Below are positions 9,874-20,082 of a stretch of DNA of 64,000 nt, in pieces. The stretch is from Austropuccinia psidii (lineage: Eukaryota > Basidiomycota > Pucciniomycetes > Pucciniales > Sphaerophragmiaceae). The stretch covers positions 46,028,185 through 46,092,184 of the forward strand of contig JALGQZ010000003.1 in assembly GCA_023105745.1 (NCBI GenBank), in the 5' to 3' direction. The notes beneath the pieces were generated by a model. It saw only the letters and a list, made by a program, of their open reading frames with translations, had not been told where the DNA came from and made no database searches. Made by a program: the position numbers and the translations under genes. The stretch's first letter is position 1, and every line of letters starts with the position of its first letter.

Positions 9874-12800
9874 TTACTTTGTAATATTGGTGTTTCTAGT
9901 GTGTCTGAATCTCCTCAGGAGTTTGGTGGCTTCTGGTATATCTTTCTCTTCTAACCATTCATCTTGACAAGTTGGGTCACTGTACCTAACAAGGTATTCC
10001 CTTACTTTCTTGGTTCTTAATTTCCTTTCTTTAAGAACTTTGGTTATTTTCTTAGTACCAGATGTCTCAATAGGAGGTATAACTTGGGGAATCTTATTCC
10101 TCAAGGGAAATTTCTCAGCATCACTAGATTTGTATGGCTTTATCAAGCTTACTGGAAATGTAGGGTGCTTATTGCTAAGTTCTTCAGATAACTCTACTTC
10201 AACAGCATTTTCTCCATGGAGGGCCTTAATCACAAAAGGTCCTGCAAAGGAGTCTTTTAACTTTTTACATCCTTTGATGTTATTGAAGTTAGTGGTGGAT
10301 ACAAGAACTAGGTCCCCCACTTTGAAATCTGGAGCTGCATGAGATTTATCCCATTTGTCTTTAGCATATGCAAAAGAGTCCTCCATGCATCTCACTGCAT
10401 GCTTTCTAGCTTTGTCTAGCATTCCTTTGAAGCTAGCAGCTGTGGGATGTATTTCAATTAAGTCTTTCCTCAAGGAATCTTGGGGTAACTTGGGGTTCCA
10501 TCCTTTTTCTAGAATAGCAGGAGTCTGATTGGTACTGGAATGGATTGATGTTTTATATGCTAATTCCAGTGCTGGTAACAGAGTACACCAATCATGGGTA
10601 AATCCATCACAATCTTTGAATTCAAGGCCATATGCACAAAATCTTCTCACCATGTCCTCTAAGGTTTGGATCATTCTTTCAGCCAGACCATCAGTTTGTG
10701 GGTGGTAGGCTGTAGAGAAAGACAGTTTTGTGCCAAATAATTGGTGAAGATTTGTCCATAGAGCTGAAGTGAATTTGGGATCTCTATCACTGATGATATT
10801 TGTAAATATCCCAGTCCATGACACTACTCTATTCCATATCAAAAGAGCTGTATCCATGGCTGTATCATCTTTGTGACATGGTAAAAAGATTGGAGTTTTA
10901 CTGAATCTGTCCACAATTACTAGGCAAGCATTATAGCTCCTGTCACCTCCTGGTGGTAGGCCAGTTACCCAATCCATATGGACAATTTCCCAAGGTCTGT
11001 TTGGTTCTTGGATTTTCATCATATTTCCAAGTCTTTTTCCAGTGGATTTATTTGCCTTTTGGCATCTGTCACAGGTTTTGCAATATTCTGCAACATCTTT
11101 TTGCCACATTGGCCACCATATGCAGGTCTTTACTTTCTCTCTTGTTCTGTCCTCAGAAAGATGTCCTGAAAAGGGACTATCATGGCATTCTTTCAGTACA
11201 AGATTGATTAATGACCTGTCTACAACTGTCATGACACATGTGTGCTTGGTTCTGTGGTAAATTATACCATCCAGTAGGTGAAATCTCCCTTCATTATAAG
11301 ATTTTCTCCATACTTCATCCAAGGCATGTATTAGAGAGTTGTCTTTACAGTCTTTGTTAAGTAATTGGCATAAGATGCTACAATTCTTATCTTGAGTGTA
11401 ACTATTTCTGACTTCTTCAAAGAAGGTGGTGTTCAAGTCTGTAACACTTATTCCTTCTATTGGAATTTGTGGTGAAGCTTCTTCTGGAACATAAGCAGGA
11501 TTATCAATGTTATTTGGTAATGGCCATCTGCTTAGTCCATCTGCATTCTTATGAATATTCCCATCCTTATGAACAATAGTCATATTGCCTCTGTATTCTT
11601 GTATGGCTATTTGCCATCTGAGCATGTGTCTGTTAGGTGTTTTCATGTTCAAAAGTGATTTCACAGCTGTACAATCTGTTATTACTTCAAAAACACACCC
11701 CTCTAAGAAATAGTTCAATTTCTCTAAGGCCCAGACAAGGCATAGACATTCCATTTGACTTGCTCCATATCTGGCTTCAGTTGGTTTGATTTGCCTGGAT
11801 ATGAAACATATTGGTCCTTCTACAGGTTTGTCATTTATGATCTGAACTTGGTGAAGTGCAGCACCTAGTCCATCCCCTGATGCATCAATATACAGTTTGA
11901 AAGGCAATTTAAAGTCTGGCATCAGTAAGAGTGGAGCAGTGGTCAATGCTTCTCTTAGAGACTCAAAAGCTTTGACTCTGTCAACAGTCATCTCAAATAC
12001 TGTGTCTTTGTCACACAACTTATAAAGTGGTCTTGCTATGGATGCAAAGTCTTTAATGTGTTGCCTGTAATATCCTGCAAAACCTAAGAATGACTGAATT
12101 TCCTTCTTATTCTGAGGCATGGGTTTTAACAATACTGCTGCAACTTTGTTTTTATCAATTCCAAGGGACAAACCAGATACAACATGTCCTAGTGCCTTAA
12201 GTTCTTTAAATCCAAAATGACATTTCTTCAAGGAGATTTTCATGTTTACTGATTGGATTTTTGTCAAAACTCTTGATAATCTGTACATGTGCTCCTCCCA
12301 AGTCTTTGAACAGATAATAATGTCATCAATGTAAATGATTAACCATCCCTCTGAGAGTTCTTCAGGGAAGATTTCATTCATCATTCTTTGGAAGTGTGAA
12401 GGTGCATTTTTGATACCAAAGGGCATCCTTAAGTATTCATACACTCCACAATGAACAATAATTCTCAAGTATTTTCTTGCTCTTGGTGTTACTACATTTT
12501 GATGGAATCCTTTAAGGGCATCCATAGTGGTTATATACACTGCTTGAGATATTTGAGTAAGGGCAATTTGGATTTTTGGTATTGGGTATCTGTCTGGAAC
12601 AGTGTAAGTGTTCAGAGCTCTAAAGTCCCCAACCATTCTGGATTTTCCATTATGCCACGCCACTATGACTGGTGTAGTTATTTCTACTTCCTCATTGTGG
12701 CCTACTTTTCTTATTACACCAAGGTCTAGAAGTTCTTTGATATGAATTTCTAGAGCTTCTCTTGATTTTGGACTTGCTGGATAAGCAGGTCTTCTTAAGA

Positions 12801-15798
12801 GTGGTGGATAAGGTCTCTCAATGTTAAGAATGATGTCAACTTCATGACCAATAATTGCTCCCAGGGGTTCTTTGTCTGTAGCAAATGCTCCTCTGTGGTC
12901 ATACAAAAGGGAAGAAAGTTCATTTTCTTGCTTATCAGTCAGATGAAGGCTTATTTCAGCCTCATTTAATTGTTCAGACTTGAATTTCTCTAACTCTAAG
13001 TTGACTGGTGATACTTTGTTTACTGTAATTTGTCTTTTAAAGGGTAAAAAGGCAAATTTCTGGCGCTTATTGTCTCCAATTGTAAAGTATCTGTCTTTGT
13101 TATTATGTAAATCTATCCCATACATGATTAAATAGTCATTTCCCAATATAAAATGGGTACTAGAGCAATTTTCCATAACAACAAATTCAACTGTGATCCT
13201 TAAATTCCCATTTATGTGTGGGAATATGACATTGGTCTCAAAGATTCCTAATGCTTTCATTGGGTTACTTGCACTGTTGAGTTTTATACCATCAATTGGT
13301 AACAATTGGTCTTCAAAATTTGGTACACAAGTCTTAAGAAAAGATTTTCCAACACAAGAGCAGAAGGCTCCTGGGTCAAGCAAAAGTTTGGTGGGTTTGT
13401 TGTCAATCACCACTTCTGTTATACAGGAGTTACCAGCTGTATAACCTTTTCCTCTGTTTGGTTTTGTCTTCATAAGTTGTGCATCTTGAACTTTTGATAA
13501 ATCAACTTGGCCATTGCTCAATTGTGGTAAGTGGGAATAAGATTCCATGATGTCAAAAGTGGCATTGATATTTTCTATATCTTTTGAAGATTCAGAGAAT
13601 ATGGATGACTTATCATCTGAATTGTCTTCAATTATGTCTTCTTTTTCAACATCTGGTTCCTTTTCAATGTCAATTTCATTGATTTTCCCCCTTTTTGGAC
13701 ATGTATTGGCTAAATGGGTGGTGCTTTGGCAAATATGGCATTTTCTGACTGTATCTGCAGATTTATATTTAATATTACTAGAATTTTCTTTGGGGTTTTT
13801 GTCCACAGAATCTTTCCAAGGTGTATTAAACCTTGTTTTAAGATTCACCCTACTAGAACCAATTTTGGTTCTGGTGGTTACTTCTTCTAGTATATTGATA
13901 ATATCCTCTGCTGAAGATTGTTCAGTAGTCCTGCTTTTGACAGCATGCTCTAAGTCACCTCCACATTGTCTCAGAATTTTTCTATGGATCATAAATTCTG
14001 ACATGTCAGGATATAATGCTGTTAATCTGTCCTTTTGTTGGCAAAACCATGGTAAAGCTTTGTCTTTATCAGCATTAAATTTGGCAGATTCAAAGGCTGT
14101 TTCAACTTTAAACCTCCAAGCATCATTTGCCCATTTGTTGATGATTTGGGTTTTCCACCAAGTCCAACTCTGGTGTCCATGTGCTTGTCTTATTTTGATG
14201 TACCATCTGTGAGCTGATCTGGTAAACAAGGTGTTAAACCTGGCTGTTACCAATCTGTCTGGTAATTCAAAATCCTCTTTGATCATGTCAATACCTCTAA
14301 TGAATTCCATATGGTCATACTCTCCTTCACCACTGAAGTGAGGCCATTCTTTAAGTTTTGGAACTTCTTTCAAGAGTGCTTGGCCCATTGATGGTTCCAA
14401 GTTATGAAAAGAAGTGGATAATTCATTTTTTAATTGTGAATTATCAGGGTCCAATACTTGTGGATTTGAAATTCTTGTGCCCTCATTTTGATTTAGAGGT
14501 GTAGACATTCTTGGTAAGGTGTTCAGTAATTGTTCAATGTCATTCATTTTACTGTTGCTACACCTTTGGGAATTTCTGTATTCATGTTGGAAGCTTTGTA
14601 TTAAATTTATTACTTCAATTTTATACATGTCTTCTTTATGTGTAAGTTCTTGCCATAACTCTGTCTGTCTTGTATTATCAGCAGTGACTTGATTCAATTT
14701 CATTGATAATTTTGATACTTCTTCTTGTGAAGCATCAAAACACTTTTTCAAGGCAATGGTATATGTCTTTACTTCAGTAAATGAATTTGAAATGTCATCA
14801 AGGACTTTCTTGTTATCTGTTTTGATAATATTTATGGCTTGTTTAATTCTTGTTTCAATCATGTCATCAATATTGAGTTTAGAATATTTATCTGTTAATT
14901 CTTTAATAATGGCAGATTGTTCATTTATCTTAATGTTAGAAGAATTGTCATTATTAGAATGTTTAATTGTTCTTAAAACTTTTTCAAAACACATAAGTGT
15001 TTCATTAATTTGGCACAGACTCAGGTTGTTTGTTTTAATGTTGTTACAAATGGTGTCATTTTTATCAGAAAGATGTTTTTTCACGTCATTTATAGCATTA
15101 TACAACTCTGGGATGGAATCAAATATGTCAGAAATCATTTCTGGAACCTTAATCTGGCTTCCTCCTTCTTCTGTAATTCCATCATGGTTCTGGCCATCTG
15201 AAATACATTTTCCATGGCATCCTGCTGAATCTTTGGGATTCTGTAGCCCTGGCTGTAAGGTTTTGGGGCTGGTGCCTTCCCTTTGCCCTTGTTTGGAGTT
15301 TGTGGCTGCTTTTTCACGTTGGAATTGCTGCTGCTGGCCACTGGGGCTGTTTTTGGCACTGGTTTGGCTGGTGGAGGGTTGTTTTTCCTCCATTCTAGTG
15401 TCAAAAGCATCATGTTTTTCTTCTCCATCAATGGATGCCATCCATTGAGCAATTTGCAAGTGTTGGGATGGCCCAAGAATTTTCTTACTGTCAGGTAAGA
15501 ATTCATGCAATTCTTCCACAGGTCTGCAAGGATCTGGTACTCCTTGAATTGGAGTGCATTGTTGTATGCACTGTGGCTGGCTTTGTATATGTCCACAGAG
15601 GCTTGTTGTGGCGGTGTCAGCTCTTTTTGAAGGTAAAATAGTATTATCAGCTTCAGAATGACCCAATTTAGTTGTTTGGAAGTCATCAACTGACCCTTTT
15701 CCTTCTGTACCTGGTTGGCTTCTGCCATAATCACGTCTATTACCTTTTTGGGAGCTGCTTGAGGGGTTGTAGCTGGCTCCTGACCTGGTTGAAGGCAT
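9874..15798 (-). CDS. Element B1 gag-pol polyprotein (1974 aa, Ty3/gypsy, chromodomain-like C-terminus)
   Basis: Encodes capsid and enzymes for retrotransposition. Approximate residues: 1-220 overlap ORF1 and look low in structure; 220-480 coiled-coil-rich; Gag core from about 490 ([16 protein letters not shown]); CCHC knuckle [14 protein letters not shown] at 686; protease [11 protein letters not shown] at 807; RT with [15 protein letters not shown] and YIDD at 1154; RNase H YIDASGDG at 1303; integrase HHCC at 1536-1580 and D, D, E at about 1609 (MDWVTG), 1671 (SDRDPKF) and 1706 (GLAERM). The end ([16 protein letters not shown]) resembles a chromodomain, which in chromoviruses steers integration. 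The ATG at 15798 lies inside ORF1 intron 2, so splicing removes it. A second in-frame ATG at 15138 overlaps the ORF1 stop (ATGA), so the true start is undecided. The frame has no breaks. Confidence 0.95.
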   Translation of the reverse strand: MPSTRSGASYNPSSSSQKGNRRDYGRSQPGTEGKGSVDDFQTTKLGHSEADNTILPSKRADTATTSLCGHIQSQPQCIQQCTPIQGVPDPCRPVEELHEFLPDSKKILGPSQHLQIAQWMASIDGEEKHDAFDTRMEEKQPSTSQTSAKNSPSGQQQQFQREKAATNSKQGQREGTSPKTLQPGLQNPKDSAGCHGKCISDGQNHDGITEEGGSQIKVPEMISDIFDSIPELYNAINDVKKHLSDKNDTICNNIKTNNLSLCQINETLMCFEKVLRTIKHSNNDNSSNIKINEQSAIIKELTDKYSKLNIDDMIETRIKQAINIIKTDNKKVLDDISNSFTEVKTYTIALKKCFDASQEEVSKLSMKLNQVTADNTRQTELWQELTHKEDMYKIEVINLIQSFQHEYRNSQRCSNSKMNDIEQLLNTLPRMSTPLNQNEGTRISNPQVLDPDNSQLKNELSTSFHNLEPSMGQALLKEVPKLKEWPHFSGEGEYDHMEFIRGIDMIKEDFELPDRLVTARFNTLFTRSAHRWYIKIRQAHGHQSWTWWKTQIINKWANDAWRFKVETAFESAKFNADKDKALPWFCQQKDRLTALYPDMSEFMIHRKILRQCGGDLEHAVKSRTTEQSSAEDIINILEEVTTRTKIGSSRVNLKTRFNTPWKDSVDKNPKENSSNIKYKSADTVRKCHICQSTTHLANTCPKRGKINEIDIEKEPDVEKEDIIEDNSDDKSSIFSESSKDIENINATFDIMESYSHLPQLSNGQVDLSKVQDAQLMKTKPNRGKGYTAGNSCITEVVIDNKPTKLLLDPGAFCSCVGKSFLKTCVPNFEDQLLPIDGIKLNSASNPMKALGIFETNVIFPHINGNLRITVEFVVMENCSSTHFILGNDYLIMYGIDLHNNKDRYFTIGDNKRQKFAFLPFKRQITVNKVSPVNLELEKFKSEQLNEAEISLHLTDKQENELSSLLYDHRGAFATDKEPLGAIIGHEVDIILNIERPYPPLLRRPAYPASPKSREALEIHIKELLDLGVIRKVGHNEEVEITTPVIVAWHNGKSRMVGDFRALNTYTVPDRYPIPKIQIALTQISQAVYITTMDALKGFHQNVVTPRARKYLRIIVHCGVYEYLRMPFGIKNAPSHFQRMMNEIFPEELSEGWLIIYIDDIIICSKTWEEHMYRLSRVLTKIQSVNMKISLKKCHFGFKELKALGHVVSGLSLGIDKNKVAAVLLKPMPQNKKEIQSFLGFAGYYRQHIKDFASIARPLYKLCDKDTVFEMTVDRVKAFESLREALTTAPLLLMPDFKLPFKLYIDASGDGLGAALHQVQIINDKPVEGPICFISRQIKPTEARYGASQMECLCLVWALEKLNYFLEGCVFEVITDCTAVKSLLNMKTPNRHMLRWQIAIQEYRGNMTIVHKDGNIHKNADGLSRWPLPNNIDNPAYVPEEASPQIPIEGISVTDLNTTFFEEVRNSYTQDKNCSILCQLLNKDCKDNSLIHALDEVWRKSYNEGRFHLLDGIIYHRTKHTCVMTVVDRSLINLVLKECHDSPFSGHLSEDRTREKVKTCIWWPMWQKDVAEYCKTCDRCQKANKSTGKRLGNMMKIQEPNRPWEIVHMDWVTGLPPGGDRSYNACLVIVDRFSKTPIFLPCHKDDTAMDTALLIWNRVVSWTGIFTNIISDRDPKFTSALWTNLHQLFGTKLSFSTAYHPQTDGLAERMIQTLEDMVRRFCAYGLEFKDCDGFTHDWCTLLPALELAYKTSIHSSTNQTPAILEKGWNPKLPQDSLRKDLIEIHPTAASFKGMLDKARKHAVRCMEDSFAYAKDKWDKSHAAPDFKVGDLVLVSTTNFNNIKGCKKLKDSFAGPFVIKALHGENAVEVELSEELSNKHPTFPVSLIKPYKSSDAEKFPLRNKIPQVIPPIETSGTKKITKVLKERKLRTKKVREYLVRYSDPTCQDEWLEEKDIPEATKLLRRFRHTRNTNITK
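15135..15138 (-). promoter_or_regulatory. ATGA overlap of ORF1 stop and an in-frame gag-pol ATG
   Basis: ORF1 ends TGA and the gag-pol frame reads ATG at the same place, giving ATGA. This arrangement is used elsewhere for coupled termination and reinitiation. Entry to gag-pol by a -1 shift is also possible, but no clear slippery heptamer was seen. Element A has GTAG at the equivalent place and B2 has ATAA. Confidence 0.4.
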
Positions 15799-16046
15799 AA
15801 TTATGGTTAAAAAAGGCTTAAAATAGTATTTTTACGTCAAAAACTTACTATTGGCCAAATTCTTAGCCTTCTGAAGAGTATTACTTATGTCCAAGTTAAT
15901 TAATTCAGAAGATATTGGTTCAGGCTGGTTATTTTGAGTCACAATAACAGTACTATTATGATCAGAATTAACAGTACTGGCAGGGATAATGCTGGTTACT
16001 GTTGAGGCTGTTTCAATGTTTTCTTGTCTTACCACGTTGTCAGACA
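15135..16046 (-). CDS. Element B1 ORF1: spliced accessory protein upstream of gag (282 aa predicted)
   Basis: Function unknown. Predicted exons on the minus strand are a leader ending at 16124, then 16046-15849 and 15784-15135. The ATG forms at the first junction (TTATAA joined to TG) and is followed by [12 protein letters not shown]. The second junction (AATA|GTAAGT...AACCAG|GTCAGG) joins frames through a complete AGT codon. Features: Ser/Thr-rich N-terminus; helical region with [25 protein letters not shown]; a Pro-rich stretch; basic [12 protein letters not shown]-terminal helix ending [14 protein letters not shown]. The element A protein shares this order, and B2 has a recognisable copy. 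The gene overlaps gag-pol in another frame. No similarity to Gag core, envelope or integrase is visible; an RNA-binding or particle role is only a guess from the basic patch. Confidence 0.72.
15785..15848 (-). other. Predicted intron 2 of element B1 ORF1 (64 bp)
   Basis: The donor is GTAAGT and the acceptor is TTCAACCAG. It contains the gag-pol ATG (15798). The equivalent intron in B2 (34567-34630) has the same length and the same splice sites. Confidence 0.7.
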
Positions 16047-16123
16047 CTAAAATTAATGAAAAAGCCAATTAATTAAGTAAAAAAAAGGTTATTTCAAAAA
16101 AGAAATAAAAATATAAGCCTCAC
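16047..16123 (-). other. Predicted intron 1 of element B1 ORF1 (77 bp)
   Basis: The donor is TTATAA|GTGAGG and the acceptor is CATTAATTTTAG|TGTCTG after a T-rich tract. Removal creates the ORF1 ATG. B2 keeps the same sites and length (34829-34905). Confidence 0.65.
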
Positions 16124-16254
16124 TTATAATATGAAAAAAAGTTATTTTTTATGGATTTTTTGAATTATAAGTATTTTTTATATGTTTTTAAATTTTTCAA
16201 TATAAGAAAAAAGATTTAAAAAGAGTAAAAAAAAATATGTCACAGGTAAAATAT

Positions 16255-16272
16255 CACGGCTGGGCCCCCAAA
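16255..16272 (-). other. Element B1 primer-binding site
   Basis: The minus strand directly after the 5' LTR reads TTTGGGGGCCCAGCCGTG. The part from TGG onward resembles the family A site (13 of 16). Confidence 0.7.
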
Positions 16273-18109
16273 TGTAAGGTGTGGATATGAAACTTTGATT
16301 AAAAATCAAGTACTTTTCCTGTCCTCAAAATTTGTATAAGGTAAAATTCTATTAAAAATAGTATGAAATATTATTTTTAAGAGAAAACACGCCAATTTTA
16401 TTGTTTATAACTTTATTAGTATAAAACAATAATATAAAAATTTATTGTTTTACCAACAATAAAGATTTATCCAAAAAATACTCTACAAGAGATATTTTAA
16501 GGCTACAAAAGAAATTTCTTCAAGAGCAATTTCAATTGGAATTAATTGAGCAAAGAACTGCAAGCAATTAATTAAAGAACAAAGTCTTTAAAAGGAATAT
16601 TAAAGAGAAAACACGCCCAAAAGTGACCAGAGTGAATTTGGAAACAAAGTGACAAAGTTAACAGTGATGAAAGATGCTTTAATTCACTTTTGGGGTGGTT
16701 CAGGGGTAAAAATGATTATAAGAGTTACAAAAAATGATTATAATGATTTTTTCACGTGGTTGAAAGGATTAAAATGATTTAAAAGTGGTGGTTGGAATCT
16801 TTGATTGATTGGTTTAACAGTGTTTAAACTAATTAATAAAAGGAAAAGATTCTAACATGAAGAGAAAAGTGGGGCAAAGAAGACATTCTTTTATAGCCAT
16901 CAATTCTCTTACTCCAAAAGTAAAATTTACTCTTGTCAGTCGTGAAAAATAGTCTGACAACAGAAAAGCCAATTATGGCATCATTGAACCCTGGTTTAGA
17001 CCAAAAAGGGCTGGTTTAAGCCATTTTTAGCCATTTTTAGCCATTTTAGACCCTTAAATCAGCCATTACTATAGCAATACCAGGCCTAGAGCCTTCAAAA
17101 CACGTCAGAATGTGTGTCAGAGGCGTAGAAACCAGTTAAAACTGTTTTTATTATGATGGTTTTATCTTAAGGGTAGTTTTACCCTCTTGGCAACAGCTAA
17201 AACTACCCCAGTTGGTATCAAAACCTCATCATCAATTGAGTCCACAGACCCTGTAACTCAATTCCAGGCCAAAAGTGATGAACTTTTGCGTGAATTTTGA
17301 CATCCCACGCCTGTCAGCAAGGATTTTGGGGGTCTAGCTCCCCCTTAGAGCTGGAGTTCCTTTTCCCCCCCAAATTTAATCTTTCCAATTTATTTTTCCT
17401 TTAATTCCTCATCATGTATTATACTTATAATTTACACATGTAATTCAATTCAATTGTACAGTACAATACAGTAATAATTGACACCTCATATGTAAATCAA
17501 AGTTCACTTATGTAATACACGCGCACATTTTGACATTTCAATTGAATTCAATTGAAAATACTTTAATTCCTCATAACTTCTAAACTAAACACAACACCTC
17601 AATTTTAACACAAAAATTGATGGTTAACACCACATGTGGTGTGAATTAAATTAAGGTTTTGAGGATTTTCAACTTTTGTATTGAAAATACTAAAAACTTA
17701 ATTTAAGCTTATTTAGAGTTGAGTTACAAAAATTTCACTCAGAGGTGACCCCACCTGATTTTTTATGAGGAATCCAATGGTGAAATAAAATTTATATGTT
17801 TATTTATTGGATAAAAAGTTATAATAAATTTTATTTAACTTTTTTCCAAATTTATTTATTTTTTCACAATTTTGTTAAAATTTCATTTTTACTTAAATTT
17901 TTCAAGTATAAATGTAATTTTATATTTACAAAATTTAAAGTAATTTTATTTTTAAATTATAATTAATTTTTTATTTTTAATATAATTTTATATTTATATT
18001 TTTTATTTTTATTTTTAATAATATAAATAAATTTATTTTATTTATATTAATATGTTATTTTTTATATTTGTGGTCTTTTGGGTATATGAAATTACCTCTA
18101 AGGCTCACA
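16273..18109 (-). repeat. Element B1 5' LTR
   Basis: 1837 bp, the same length as the partner LTR and nearly identical. It carries the promoter for the minus-strand transcript. No convincing TATA box could be singled out in its A/T-rich parts. Confidence 0.95.
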
Positions 18110-18114
18110 GGTGC
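18110..18114 (+). repeat. Target-site duplication of element B1, right copy (GGTGC)
   Basis: An exact repeat of 8009-8013, immediately after GGCTCACA. Confidence 0.93.
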
Positions 18115-20059
18115 AGTCTTTGAAGTCTACACAGACTGCACAGCCTTGAAGTCTTTACTAAACATGAAGACTACTAATAGACACATGCTGAGATGGCAAA
18201 TAGCCATCCAGGAGTATAGAGGGAACATGACCATCATATACAAGGAAGGTAAAAGCCATACCAATGCAGATGGCCTTAGCAGATGGCCACTGGACAATGT
18301 CAAAAGCAATCCAGCTTATGACCCTGAAGTTGCTGCAAAAATTCCTATCCATTTTATGGAAATACATAGGAAGAAGAACTTCAAATTCTCTGAATGGGCA
18401 CCAGGTAGTGGTACCCTTGACAGTGGAAACACTGATTCAGAAGGGACAGAAACCCCCATACTGGGAATAAGTTCCTCATAATTGCACAATGAATTTTTCA
18501 ATGCAGTACTGAAATCTTATGCTAGACACAAACAGTGTAGCATACTACTCCAACTCCTTCAACAAAAATACAGGAGCCCAGAACTGGAAACCCAGCTGGA
18601 GGAACCCTGGTTGAGGGCCTATAAGGACAATAAATTCTTCCTTATAGATGGCCTGATTTATCACAGAGATAAGCACACCAGTGCACTCACAGTGATAGAC
18701 AGAGACCAGATCTCTTTAATCCTGCAGGAATGCCATGACTGCCCCTACATGGGACACATGAGTGAAGACAGGACTAAAGAGAGGGTAGCAAGCACAGCTT
18801 GGTGGCCCAAGTGGGAGCAAGAGTTGAGTGAATACATCAACACTTGTGAAAGATGCCAAAAGGCAAATAGAAAGCATGGGAAGAAATATGGGTTGCTTCA
18901 ACACATAGAAGAACCCAAACACCCATGGGAAACCATCAACATGGACTGGGTCACAGGACTTGTCCCAGGAGGCAAAGAGAACTACAATGCCTGCCTAATC
19001 ATAGTTGATAGGTTCAGCAAGAGCATGAGATGTCTACCATGCCATAAAGAGGACACAGCCATGGACACTGCTCTGTTATTTTGGAATAACATCATATCCA
19101 CCTGTGGAGTCCCTAAGATCATAATTAGTGACAGGGACCCAAAATTCACATATGAATTTTGGACCAATTTGTATGACATGCTAGGCACCAAGCTTGCTTT
19201 TTCCACAGCTTATCATCCACAAACAGATGGCCTAGCTGAGAGGATGATCCAAACAATGGAGGACATCCTCAGGAGATTCTGTGCCTATGGAATGGAATAC
19301 AAGGACCATGAGGGATATACCCATGATTGGGTCACCCTCTTACCAGCAGTCCAACTGGCTTATAATACAAGCCAGCACTCTACCACAGGAAGAACACCTG
19401 CACTGGTAGAGAAAGGGTGGAATCCCCTGTTACCTGTGGATCACTTGAAGAAAAATCTTCTAACTATCCACCCCACAGCCAAAGACTTCCATGATATGTG
19501 GAAGAAAGCCTGTGATACTGCTGCCAAATGCATAGCTGAGGCCAAAGAGTATAATAAGCAGAGGTGGGACAGATCACATATGGAACCTGACTTCAAGGAA
19601 GGGCACCAGGTGTTAGTGTCTACACTAAACTTTAATAATCTCAAAGGACCCAAGAAAATGAGAGACTCATTTGTAGGGCCCTTCACTATCATTAAGTTGA
19701 TAGGGAAGAATGCAGTAGAGGTCAAGCTCACTGAGGAGTTTTCTAGGAAACACCCAGTCTTTCCAGTAAGCCTGGTCAAACCATACTTCCAAACAGAAGA
19801 GGATAAATTCCCCTCCAGGAAGAAAAACATCACTCCACCAGGAATAGTGGAAGTAGAAGACTCTCCTGGACCTCTGAGTAAAATCATCAGGGCCAGAAAA
19901 ATCAGACTCAATGGGAAGGATCAGAGACAATATCTAGTCAGATTCAAGAACCAGACAGCTGACAAAGACAAATGGTTGGCAGAAGATGCCATACCAGATG
20001 GGAACCTTCATCTAAGGAGATTCAGGGCCTCTAGGAGGACTGAACAGTCTCATCAATGA
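18110..20059 (+). pseudogene. Element A pol 3' part: RNase H end, integrase, chromodomain-like tail
   Basis: Continues the frame cut at 8013. It starts with the RNase H motif VYTDCTALKSLLNMK and [10 protein letters not shown]. The sequence ISSS then meets TAA at 18479-18481 where element H has GAA, a nonsense mutation that would end the polyprotein before integrase. Beyond it the frame is clean to 20059: HHCC ([19 protein letters not shown]), [25 protein letters not shown], then a chromodomain-like end ([17 protein letters not shown]). It is about 95% or more alike to H at protein level by eye, so A and H are one family. Confidence 0.93.
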
Positions 20060-20070
20060 TGAGCCTTTTT

Positions 20071-20082
20071 AGAGGGAGGGTA
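20071..20082 (+). other. Element A polypurine tract
   Basis: AGAGGGAGGGTA abuts the 3' LTR start TGTCAGCC. The H equivalent at 21679-21690 is AGAGGAAGGGTA. Confidence 0.85.

Larger units (their letters stand above)
8014..18109 (-). mobile_element. Element B1: apparently intact Ty3/gypsy retrotransposon, youngest in the stack
   Basis: A 10096-bp minus-strand element with exact 5-bp TSDs. In its own direction it has 5' LTR (18109-16273), primer-binding site (16272-16255), spliced ORF1 (16124-15135), a 1974-codon gag-pol frame (15798-9874), polypurine tract (9863-9851) and 3' LTR (9850-8014). Both LTRs are 1837 bp with about six differences by eye (about 99.7% identity), implying recent insertion. 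No nonsense codon or frameshift is seen in gag-pol or ORF1. The protease site is DPG rather than DTG/DSG, the only doubtful catalytic motif. Confidence 0.95.

Noticed and set aside
13547..15448. Plus-strand frames of 221 and 230 codons within B1
   Set aside because: Antisense to the coiled-coil and gag parts of gag-pol, rich in Leu and Ser as expected for the complement of Lys/Glu-rich coding sequence.
15832..16068. An independent 78-codon leader ORF in B1
   Set aside because: It starts at a TTG, and its open frame is better explained as ORF1 exon 2 between two introns.
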